Shown: in pieces, positions 48,901-60,900 of the stretch
How the letters are laid out: every line of letters starts with the position of its first letter
How positions within the stretch are numbered: position 1 is the stretch's first letter
Source of the DNA: Zoroaster sp. YZ-2022
Taxonomy: Eukaryota; Echinodermata; Asteroidea; Forcipulatida; Zoroasteridae
Assembly: GCA_029582265.1 (NCBI GenBank)
Contig: CM055837.1
Coordinates: 16,840,355 to 16,904,354 of the forward strand
DNA: 64,000 nucleotides
Direction: 5' to 3'
Position numbers and translations under genes: made by a program
Notes under the pieces: generated by a model
What the model was told of the DNA's origin: nothing
What the model saw: the letters and a program-made list of their open reading frames with translations, nothing else
Databases searched by the model: none

Positions 48901-51900
48901 GATTTCATTGGTTACCAGCTAAACTTTCATACAAAATGTATTCTTGTTGGCTGATAGTCCGTTTTTAATTGCTTAGCAATAATATTTGCTGAGCAACATG
49001 CTCTGCTCAGCAGATGAAATTTGCACCAGAACTGCACTGAGCTGACCCTGAGGTCGTGTGGTTAAGAACACTGATATACTCTCGCTGTATACTGCTGTGT
49101 CGTGTATTGCATGCTCCGATCATTGTTAAAACTTCCCCCCATTCCTTGCCTGTTCTTACAGTTTATGGACGTCCCTGCTGAGTATAAAAGTGTGAGTCCT
49201 GAGTCTGTTTTTTTAATTTATTTGCCAAGTCCACACCCTTAGAGGGAAGGTACAACATTGGTCATTACGATTATTAGAGTAGGTTTGCAGTAAATATCTC
49301 TTTGAGTTGTGCGGATCTGAGAAGAACCTACATGTATTGGTTAATTTCACATTTCGGTCAGAGTGCTCTGTAATTACTTGATTACAAAATAACTAAATTA
49401 TCATCCATCAGAGAAAAAAATATGACAAAAGTTGCCAGGCAGCAACTTTTTGGATTTAGGTGTTTTTGTTAAAAAAAAAAAAAATGTGAATGATAGTTCA
49501 CATTTTTCTCTTGACTTAGACGATGCTCTGAGGTGAAAATAAGTTTGTGGTTTTATTTGTATCTTGATGCAAAGAGAGTAAGCATAGTTTTGTCAGCATA
49601 TTACCAATGTTCCATCTTCCCTCTAAACCTCATTTACATGATCCCATTTTCCCTCGAATTTTGTTGCATGCGACAACTTGCATGTGATTTGATTGCACGT
49701 GATAATTCATTCACATGATAGGAGATGTCATACATGTATGTCACCCGCTCTGGCAAAACCCAAAACTTCTCGGCATTTACCATAATGCGTAACAGCCATG
49801 AAAAGATCAAAAACTGACCCCAGGGACCAGTTTGAGGGACCAGTTTTCATGTCACCATATAGAGCATTTTCTCTAGATTATGATGGACAAAGAAAAATCC
49901 TGAAACGTTGTTGGGAACATTGTTAATTTTCACGATAAATTTGGGAGGTCACTTTTGAAAATTGGGTCCAAGTTAAGGGTTTTGCCAGAGCCAGTCACAT
50001 ATACGTAAGAGTGGTCTCTTGTGACGAAATCTGAAAGTAAAATCAGATCATGTAAAATGAGACTTCAGATGCGATAATTGTCTTCTTTTTAATGTACACA
50101 ACCACCTTATGGCCATCTTTGTCATATTCCATACAGTGCAAGCACGATCATGGTGCTGATTTGCAATACATAAAATGGGTGCCAGTCTATTTTCCACCCA
50201 GCCTCGATTTGGTGACAGATTTGTATGGAAGAAAAAAAAACCTCAAGATGGCTGTACTATGATTAAAGACCTATACAGAAAGTGGGCTTTAAAGAGAAGA
50301 TGTTTATTGCTCTATCGAATGCTGTGCCATACTCCTGCATGTGTCATCCTAATTTCACATTGGCAAACCTACATGTATACTGCATGGTGCATGCAATACT
50401 CAACCTAATTAAACCATTTGAGGTTCTATTGTGCATGTATATATTCACACCTATTGATCATGTCCCATGGTTACACTGGGAGAGTCTGTGACGGTACCCG
50501 GGCGGTTTCATAGCAGGCAAACAGTGTGCATGTGTATACATAACGTGTACTGGTTTTGAATTTTTCTGTCGATACCTGGCACAAATCCCCTAAAAAGTCA
50601 TTAAAAACATAGCAATGTCACAATGAAAGTTAGCCAATACCACCATATTAGGCATGGAATTTCATATTTGTAGGGTATGGCCACTTTTTCTGAGTAAAGG
50701 GCTCTTCCATTAGAATGGAAGAACATCTATTGTAACGTTTTTAAGGCTAAGACCAGAGCAACGGAGGCCATGGCCCTGCTGAAATTCCAGACCTGCATTT
50801 TAGTTACATGTACAGCTGAGATACGTATTTGTACAAATGTGAAAATGCATGGGATCTACTGTACATACATCCTATAGGTTTGCAGTGTATTAACAGAAAT
50901 TCAAACACACGAGTACCATTTGTACGCACTTTGAGACTTGAACTCAACGTTTCTAAAGAATGGGTTCAACTTGTCCAGTTCACACAATGCCAGACACTGA
51001 CAAGAATTCCTTGAAAATCACGTTTGCTTGTAACCAGAAACTGGAGCACCCCTTAGGAGGGTTCATTTGAAAGCCATCTCACATAACTTCTCGGGTACTT
51101 TTTCTTTGCACAACATGTACCGAGCTATAAATGCACATACTAACCTTGCTTTCATATGCAGTAGTGCCTACTACAGAATTGCCACTTTGAACTACATGAT
51201 CAATAAACGACTGTCTAAAGACCTTTTAAAACGGGGTGAATTTGTCGTTTTTCATTAGAATGGCTGACATTCGAGTTACACCAAGATACAGGCCTGCAAT
51301 TTCATTCTTGTAGTGACAAGGCCACTTTTCCTGAGTAAATGGCACTTACGTTAGAATATCAGAATGTCTGTGGGAACATATATATTAAGGGGCGCCAAGA
51401 CCAGGGCAACTGAGGCCATGACTCTGTGGCCTTTGTGAAATTCCAGGCCTCTTAGACTGATTTGCCGTTTTGATTTACCACTTTCCATAATAATAATAAT
51501 AATAATGTAGACTTATATAGCGCACGTATCCACCAAACTGGCGCTCAAGGCGCATTATATTATTACCCCTGCTCATCAGGCTCATAAATCTTTCCTGAAA
51601 CCATCTCAGAGTATACAGCTCAATTGCTGCCATTACAGCGCATATAGGCCTAATCAAACACAACAACCAACTCTGCCCTCACAGGTACCCATTTACCCCT
51701 GGGTGGAGAGAAGCAATTATGGTAAAGTGTCCATGTACAATGAATTAATGATTTTAAAAGGTTTAAACTTGAACACAACAAAAGTTTACACAGTAGTTTT
51801 CATGTAGTTTCATTGAGAAAATGTGTGTATAACATTCATTTTAAAATACACGTACTCAAAATAAGAAACAAACTGAATAAATATTAATAAATTAAGCTGA

Positions 51901-54900
51901 AACCATTTTTACACTACATTTGATCCACCACTTCATCTTAAAGGGGCAGTATCGTCACGATCAGAGCAGACTTTCGACAGGACATAGAATCGTTCTAGTT
52001 TGCGATTAACACGGTGACAGAAATTGAATGGCTCATTTATGCAGCAACAACGGTAATATGACCTTATCATGTGGAGTATTGTGGTTAATCTAAAACTAGC
52101 ATTCTGATACCATGCTATGTGATGGTACTGCCCCTTTAAAGGTATCAAAATTAACCAAATGGTGGAATTATATTTTAAAACTTATTTTATCATGTAAAGC
52201 TGGCAAAAAAGATAATTACCAGTTTAAATTTTCACTAGAATTAATTTTGTTTGAGATGCTATCCTTATAAAGAAAAGTGAAATAATTTCCAGTTTGCATT
52301 GAGGACAGAGCACTCCTTCATAAATTACTCACCAGAACGAATACAACCAAACTGTACGCATTGAGGACAGAGCACTCCTTCATAAATTACTCACCAGAAC
52401 GAATACAACCAAGCTGTACGCATTGAGGACAGAGCACTCCTTCATAAATTACTCGCCAGAACGAATACAACCAAACTGTACGCATTGAGGACAGAGCACT
52501 CCTTCATAAATTACTCGCCAGAATGAATACAACCAAACTGTATGCATTGAGGACAGAGCACTCCTTCATAAATTACTCGCCAGAATGAATACAACCAAAC
52601 TGTATGAATTGAGGACAGAGCACTCCTTCATAAATTACTCGCCAGAATGAATACAACCAAACTGTATGAATTGAGGACAGAGCACTCCTTCATAAATTAC
52701 TCGCCAGAATGAATACAACCAAACTGTATGCATTGAGGACAGAGCACTCCTTCATAAATTACTCGCCAGAATGAATACAACCAAACTGTATGCATTGAGG
52801 ACAGAGCACTCCTTCATAAATTACTCGCCAGAATGAATACAACCAAACTGTATGCATTGAGGTCAGAGCACTCCTTAATTAATTTAGCGGATGAATGAAT
52901 ACAACCAAACTGTATGCATTGAGGACAGAGCACTCCTTCATAAATTACTCGCCAGAATGAATACAACCAAACTGTATGCATTGAGGACAGAGCACTCCTT
53001 CATAAATTACTCGCCAGAATGAATACAACCAAACTGTATGCATTGAGGACAGTGCACTCCTTCATAAATTACCGCCAGAATGAATACAACCAAACTGTAC
53101 GCATTGAGGACAGAGCACTCCTTCATAAATTACTCGCCAGAATGAATACAACCAAACTGTATGCATTGAGGACAGAGCACTCCTTCATAAATTACTCGCC
53201 AGAATGAATACAACCAAACTGTATGCATTGAGGACAGAGCACTCCTTCATAAATTACTCGCCAGAATGAATACAACCAAACTGTATGCATTGAGGACAGA
53301 GCACTCCTTCATAAATTACTCTTCAGAATGAATACAACCAAACTGTATGCATTGAGGACAGAGCACTCCTTCATAAATTACTCGCCAGAATGAATACAAC
53401 CAAACTGTATGCATTGAGGACAGAGCACTCCTTCATAAATTACTCTAATGAATACAACCAAACTGTATGCATTGAGGACAGAGCACTCCTTCATAAATTA
53501 CTCACCAGAATGAATACAACCAAACTGTTTGCATTGAGGACAGAGCACTCCTTCATAAATTACTCATCAGAATGAATACAACCAAACTGTATGCATTGAG
53601 GACAGAGCACTCCTTCATAAATTACTCACCAGAATGAATACAACCAAACTGTTTGCATTGAGGACAGAGCACTCCTTCATAAATTACTCATCAGAATGAA
53701 TACAACCAAACTGTATGCATTGAGGACAGAGCACTCCTTCATAAATTACTCATCAGAATGAATACAACCAAACTGTATGCATTGAGGACAGAGCACTCCT
53801 TCATAAATTACTCGCCAGAATGAATACAACCAAACTGTATGCATTGAGGACAGAGCACTCCTTCATAAATTACTCGCCAGAATGAATACAACCAAACTGT
53901 ATGCATTGAGGACAGAGCACTCCTTCATAAATTACTCGCCAGAATGAATACAACCAAACTGTATGCATTGAGGACAGAGCACTCCTTCATAAATTACTCG
54001 CCAGAATGAATACAACCAAACTGTATGCATTGAGGACAGAGCACTCCTTCATAAATTACTCATCAGAATGAATACAACCAAACTATGCATTGAGGACAGA
54101 GCACTCCTTCATAAATTACTCACCAGAATGAATACAACCAAACTGTATGCATTGAGGACAGAGCACTCCTTCATAAATTACTCATCAGAATGAATACAAC
54201 CAAACTGTATGCATTGAGGACAGAGCACTCCTTCATAAATTACTCATCAGAATGAATACAACCAAACTGTATGCATTGAGGACAGCACTCCTTCATAAAT
54301 TACTCATCAGAATGAATACAACCAAACTGTATGCATTTCCACGATTTTCTAGTTGTACATGTAATACATGTACACTGAATGGTCAAGCGGTTTAGTGCAT
54401 CAGATTTGTGTTCTGATGGCTGAGTCGTCAGAATGTGGGTTCGAAATCTCAACCGTGACCATGGTACTTGTGTCCTTGAGCAAGACACTTTACCATAATT
54501 GCTTCTCTCCACCCAGGGGTAAATGGGTACCTGTGAGGGCAGAGTTGGTTGTTGTATTTGATTAGCCCTATATATGCGCTGTAATGGCAGCAATTGAGCT
54601 GCATACTCCCCAGGGAGCTGAGATGGTTTCAGGAATGATTTATGAGCCTGATGAGCAGGGGTAATAATATAATGCGCCTTGAGCACCAGTTTGGTGGATA
54701 CGTGCGCTATATAAGTCTACATTATTATTATTATTATTATTACACTGATGTACATTGGACTAAGGCTGTGCTGGGTATCCAGGTACCCGGATACCCGACC
54801 GAAACTGTCATTACCCGGTTCCATTTTTCGGTTCCAACTACCCGTAATTCCGACTGAGCATTTAACCCACACAAATGGATGTCTGATTTTTTTTTTTGTT

Positions 54901-57900
54901 AACAAAATGTGAGTGGGGAATGGGGATGCTAGAGGCAGGAAATTATTACAGTAAGTTCACTTTTATTATGACTGGAATAAAACAAGATAAGCTTGTGTTC
55001 ATATTGGTTATTTTATACATTCTGGAATATTTGTGTTTTTACAAAATTGTTTACGGGTACATAGGTATCCGAAGATTTCCAATTTCGGGTATCCGGTTCC
55101 CGAAATAACCGAAAATACATGGCCTTACATTGGACAATCAACCTGTGAAAGTTTCAGCTTATTACATGTAGGTTGTGTTTTAAATGATGAAAATGCATTC
55201 AGATTTATTCATACACCTGTATATGACATAAAACACAATAAAGGGGGCCACTTTCCTACTGTCACGTTAGCAGTTTTTCTAATGGTTGTAATTTTTTTTT
55301 TAAATATCTGAAACCACCCAAAAAGAATTTCAACATTTGAATAGACATGCATGCTTATCCTAAAGATAATTTGAGTTGATTATTACTATTATTTTTGTAA
55401 TTAGCCTAAAATTTCCATCAACAAATGGACGGAAAAGTGAGGTAACTTTTTCCGTCCAATTTTTATGGAAATTTGAGGGTAAAAAAATAAATAAAAAAAT
55501 AAGATAAATCAACTCAAATTAGTTCTAGTATAAGCCTGCATGTCCATTCACATGTTGAAACACTTTTTGGTCGGTTTCAGGTACTTTCAAATAAATAACA
55601 ACCCCTTTATTGTGTTTTATGTCATATGCATTCTGACTTTGAAATTCATTTTGGAAATTTGTTGACTAATTTTACTCAAATGAAAGCACCTCAGTCAGAA
55701 AAATTTCAAGGGATGCTTGATAACATCATCAATTTTGCCCCAAGTAAATAAAACTGATCATTTATGTTCAGCTTTAGCAATTAACAATTTCAATTCAATT
55801 TCACTCCCTGAAATTCTATATTACCATTTCTGTGAATTTGAAGCCCCAATCAGTTTTGATTTTATTATTTGCATGACGTCTAATTGCAATTTCATCAAAG
55901 ACACTCAACATTCTTGGAGCCTACAATGTACATACGTATTTAGTTGAAACAAGTCTGTCTAATTTGCTATACACGTATACACTGTAAATGAGGTAACCAT
56001 TTAATGTCTTCATCATAGCCATACTTTGCTTTCCGTTTGCTACATCTCGTTAACATTTTTGAATCTATAAATTGCTACATGTATCTAACATTGACCTTTT
56101 ATTTTTTTTCCTCAAAGTCTCAGCCCACTTTTACTATACGAAGCTGGTTTAATAATGGTTGATTGTGTGGGCAAGGGTAGAACCAGGGTGACTGAAAAGG
56201 GAACAATAACAGGTCGGAGTAGGGGGAGACCATGCTGCCAAAAAGAATTGTAGATGTACATGATGGCTTTGATTTGCCATATGAGTGTGGGAACTTTCGT
56301 CTGTTGGTATAGTTACCAATAACTACATAAAATGTACAAATCAAACTTAGGGAGGAGAGCCAATGTTATAGTAGAGCCAAGCCTTTGAGAAGCCCAGCCA
56401 GGCCTAGGCTTTTCCCAGGCTTAGGGGCCTATATAATTCCCTAGCTGAGCACAAAAAATCCTTTGCTAATGAATAGATCTCAAATAGCTCCTATTGTTAA
56501 CACAGACTTGATTGACACCTCAGCTGTCTTTTGTTCACAACTGCAGCCATTATAATGAGCTGTGCTTAGCTGCGCTAGGCCCTCCAGAAGCCTAGGTTAT
56601 GTCAATGGCAGGTACTGTATTGTTATAGGATTAGGACTTACAAAAGACAGATTTAGGAGGCCAGCTATCCTGGGACCGGCCAGGCTTCTCAAAGGCTGTA
56701 CCATGACTTTGGCCCTCCTTCCTTAATTCTTGGGCTAGCATTTTTGGCTTGATCCTTGCAAGTGGCATGATTGAAGTCTTCAATGAATTTTCCTTTGTGT
56801 ATGTACATATTCTACAGGCACCAAGCACTCTCTTAGAAGCCCTGGAAGGACATTTGGCCTCGCTGGACAGCAAAAAGGCATGGACCAAGTGAGTAAATAG
56901 AAGTCACAGTGCAAACTGAAAGGTTGCCCTGGTAACCTAAAATTTACCGGGGCACCCCAGGGATGTGACGATGGTTACACGTTGGGCAAACTCGATCTCT
57001 TGTCAGATCAAATGCCAGTTTTATAGGGATTGTACAATTACAAAAAATGTGTGACAAATCCAACTTTATTGTTATTGCTAAGTACTTTTTCATGAGTACA
57101 AAACTTGTACAAGTACAGAGAAATTTACTTGAGTATGAGTACTCCAAAGTTGAATTCAAGTACTTTCTCATGAGTACGAGTATAGAAAAGTCCACAAGAA
57201 CGATCATGAGTATGAGTACTCCAACTCTAGTTGAAGTCGAGTGCTTTTTCTTGAGTACAAGTACAGACAAATTTAATTGAGTACGAGTACTCTAACTATA
57301 TAGAGTTCAATTTGAGTACTTTTTCATGAGAACAGTTACGAGTACAAACAAATTTACTTGCTCCTACTCTCGAGTTGAAGTTGGGTACTTTTTCACAAGT
57401 ACCAGTACACGCGTACTACAAAAAATCTGCTATACATATATGTATGTTACCTTTTACATGTATGTTGTTTGCTTGTGTTAATCAGACCAGCCAGCGTGGC
57501 AACAGCAGTGATTGCATTCGCAAACTCGGTCTCCCACATCGACTCGCATGAGAAGCGGCAAGCCATAGAGGAAGAGAAGCAACGAATGGCCGCACTGAAG
57601 GTAGCCTCAGCCGAACAAACCACAGATCCGTTCGCTGCACAGCCACTTACCGTTACACTGAAGAACTCCAACGCAAGTCTAAAAAAACATTTTATGGTCG
57701 CATTCGTTTGACCTTTGTCATCCCTATCCTCCAACTCCCTGCTTTCTGTTTGAAAAGAGTGTGTAACCATTTAATCAGGGGCGGATCCAGGGTCTCAAAA
57801 AAAGGACACACTTCCACAAAAGGGGTGAACTCAAAAATGTATGGTAAATTTACATGCACTGCGATAAAAAATGGGTCATGGCCCCAATTGTCCCCCTGGA

Positions 57901-60900
57901 TCCGCCAATGCATTGACTTAACAAATTGCCCATCATGGCTCAACTTCAAAACACATGCTCAAATGCAGTTTCTGCTAGGAAACACGGTTCATTTAGGTCT
58001 TAACCCTAACTCCCTAGGCCCATTTGCTTTAATACACATAACCTGAATCCTCCAAAAATCCTTCAGTAGTAAAGCAAGCACATGACATGTATACACACAT
58101 GTTTCTAATCTGTGATACATGTACATGGCCAGGAAGCCTCCCTACATGCATGGAGCAATAAACAGTGTCCACTGACCCAAGCACTGACCTTGTAATCACT
58201 ACAACAAACATGGATGTACATGTACCATGGAAAGGCAAGTATGCCTAATAACCTCAATCCTCCAAAATCCTTCACTTTAGCAAAGAGCATGTAGCATGTA
58301 ACCTCAATCCTTCAAAATCCTTCACTTTGGCAAAGAGTATTTTGGAGGATTTGGGAAGGTTAGGGTTAATTGCTGGCTCAGTTCAGAAAGAGATTTACAA
58401 ATTGATTGTCCATGTCTTTTTTGCTATTTTACCAACCATTTCTGATTTATTTTGCTTGACTAGGCCTGTGAGTTCTCAGGATTTTTCCTAATTTCGGGAT
58501 TTTTTACAAATCTCCCTTTGTTGTCTTGAAAGAATAGAAGTAGCCACCAAGGAAATAAAGAAGTAGCATCATGCCCAAACCTCTGGTTTCTTGTTTGTAG
58601 GGATGTGGAGAATACTTAGAAATTAAACATCCAGGAGGTTCAGGGGGGCTTTGTCCTCCAGACCAAAGGAAAACCCAAGCCCTTGTGTCAGATCACACCC
58701 CTGAATGACACATTTTAGGATTACGCCTGTATGTAAGCTTGGGCGGTATCGATTTTTTTTTCATCCACGATATATCGGCAAACATGTATCGCAATTTTCG
58801 ATAATATCGCGATTAGGGCTGTGCCGGGTATCCGGATACCCGACCGAAATGGTCATTACCTGGTTCCATTTTTCGTTCCAATTACCCGTAAACGACTTTT
58901 TAAAATTCGGACTTAACATTTGAGCGGTGCGAACAGAAATCTGTGACTCTTGAACAATGTAATGTTTACACTTTTACAGACAATTGTCTTTAAATTCAAG
59001 AGATTGCACTCCAATAAAGAAAAGATCGATTTAAGTATGGTATCCTCTGTGTTATAAAAGTCAGTTTGTTACCATTTACAGTACATATATTTGTACACCA
59101 CCGGAGGCATGTTTTCAATAAAAATGAAAACGGGTATCCGAAGTTTCCTGATTTCGGCTATCCGGTTCCAAAAATATCCGAAAACGCACAGCCCTAATTG
59201 CGATTATTTTTTCATTCATGCATAATTGCTTTAGAGCCGATAACCACAGGTATGTACCCCTCTACAAGCGTCACAATAAATCACAAATTCGTTTGCAGAG
59301 CGTGTATGTACTTCTGAAGTAGTTCGCTTTTGTTTCTCACTTCCAAAAGACAGTTCTAATTTTGTGTCCATGGAATTTCTGACTTGACTCACAATGATGG
59401 TTTTTTTATCGCGATTTGCCGATATCTCGATAACTTAAATAGCTTCTCGATGTCGTAATCGAATAAAAAAAAAGGTAATGATAATAATAATAATAATAAT
59501 GTGTGGACTTATATAGCGCACGTATCCACCAACTAAGTGGTGCTCAAGGCGCATTCTTTTACGTGCATTACACAACACACGGGACCTACGGCTTTACGTC
59601 CCATCCGAAGGACGAAGCAATTATGGTTAAGTACCTTGCTCAAGGACACAAGTGTCATGACCGGGGCTCGAACTCACACCCTGCTGCTGGCAACACCAGA
59701 ACTTGAGTTCGGTGCGCTAGACCGCTCGGCCATGACACTCCATATTCAAAATTATTCAAAATTATTGTGTTATCACCCAAGCTTACCTGTATGAACCTGA
59801 GCATTTGTTTTAAGTTGAAATAAATTCTAATCCTCCATCCGAATTTCCAAATTCTATCCCATTGGCTGTATAATATAACTTCCTTCATTGTACAGAATCA
59901 TTGACTGTATCCTTGTCATATACATGTATGGTAATGCATCAGATCAGAAGTCTATTACCGACACAAAGCATGCCAGCCTGCTACAACCCATGCCAGCCTG
60001 CTGCAACCCATGCCAGCCTGCTGCAACCCATGCCAGCCTGCTGCAACCCATGCCAGCCTGCTGCAACCCATGCCAGCCTGCTGCAACCCATGCCAGCCTG
60101 CTGCAACCCATGCCAGCCTGTTGCAACCCATGCCAGCCTGCTGCAACCCATGCCAGCCTGCTGCAACCCATGCCAGCCTGCTGCAACCCATGCCAGCCTG
60201 CTGCAACCCATGCCAGCCTGCTGCAACCCATGCCAGCCTGCTGCAACCCATGCCAGCCTGCTACAACCCATGCCAGCCTGCTGCAACCCATGGCAGCCTG
60301 CTGCAACCCATGCCAGCCTGCTGCAACCCATGCCAGCCTGCTACAACCCATGGGCCAATTTCATAGAGCTGCTAAGCCGAGAATTTGCAAATATTTTTGC
60401 TAAGCAATATACAACAAACTACCAGCCAAAATGCATACATTTTGTTAAAAGGTTTAATAATAATAATAATAATAATGTGTGGACTTATACAGTATGTCCC
60501 AAAAAAGTGTCACTCTAACTATTTCTGAACATATACCAAAACCATGAAATACATTTTGGAACTTTTTCAATTGCACAGATACTCCTAATCCTTTATGTGA
60601 GAAATTACATAAAACTCACAGGTGTTTAGGCCAAGGATTAGGAGTATCTGTGGAATTGAAAAAGTTCCAAAATGTATTTCAGGGTTTTGGTATATTTTCA
60701 GAAATAGTTAGAGTGACACTTTTTTTGGGACATACTGTATAGCGCACGTTTCCACCAACTAAGTGGTGCTCAAGGCGCATTATATCATTACCCCGGCTCA
60801 TAAGGCTCATAAAGCTCATAAATCATTCCTGAAACCATCTCAGCTCCCTGGGGAGTGTATAGCTCAAGTGCTGCCATTACAGCGCATATAGGGCTAATCA

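Larger units (their letters stand above)
49192..51487. other. PICALM intron 10, 5' part
   Basis: Family-U MITE copies (50650-50792 and 51291-51449) in otherwise unclassified sequence. No coding signal. Confidence 0.6.
58734..59785. mobile_element. hAT-like MITE, TAAGCTTGGG family, copy 4, carrying two insertions
   Basis: The outer ends TAAGCTTGGGCGGTATCG and TATCACCCAAGCTTA have a perfect 8-bp duplication CCTGTATG at 58726-58733 and 59786-59793. Inside are a TAGGGCTGTGC-family MITE (58814-59196) and a SINE (59475-59742). Confidence 0.93.

Noticed and set aside
52296..54336. CRISPR-like regular array
   Set aside because: Units are contiguous 62-bp tandem copies with no unique spacers, in an animal intron; it is a satellite.
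57447..57770. Minus-strand ORF of 107 codons
   Set aside because: It is the antisense shadow of PICALM exon 12.
58105..58290. Recurrent peptide [20 protein letters not shown] in several places
   Set aside because: It is the same non-coding MITE family D read in one frame; copies carry stops and shifts and lie in both orientations.
59888..60518. Open frames of up to 205 codons on the plus strand and 135 on the minus strand
   Set aside because: They are produced by the 20-bp minisatellite and have no domain, no codon structure and equal openness in other frames.
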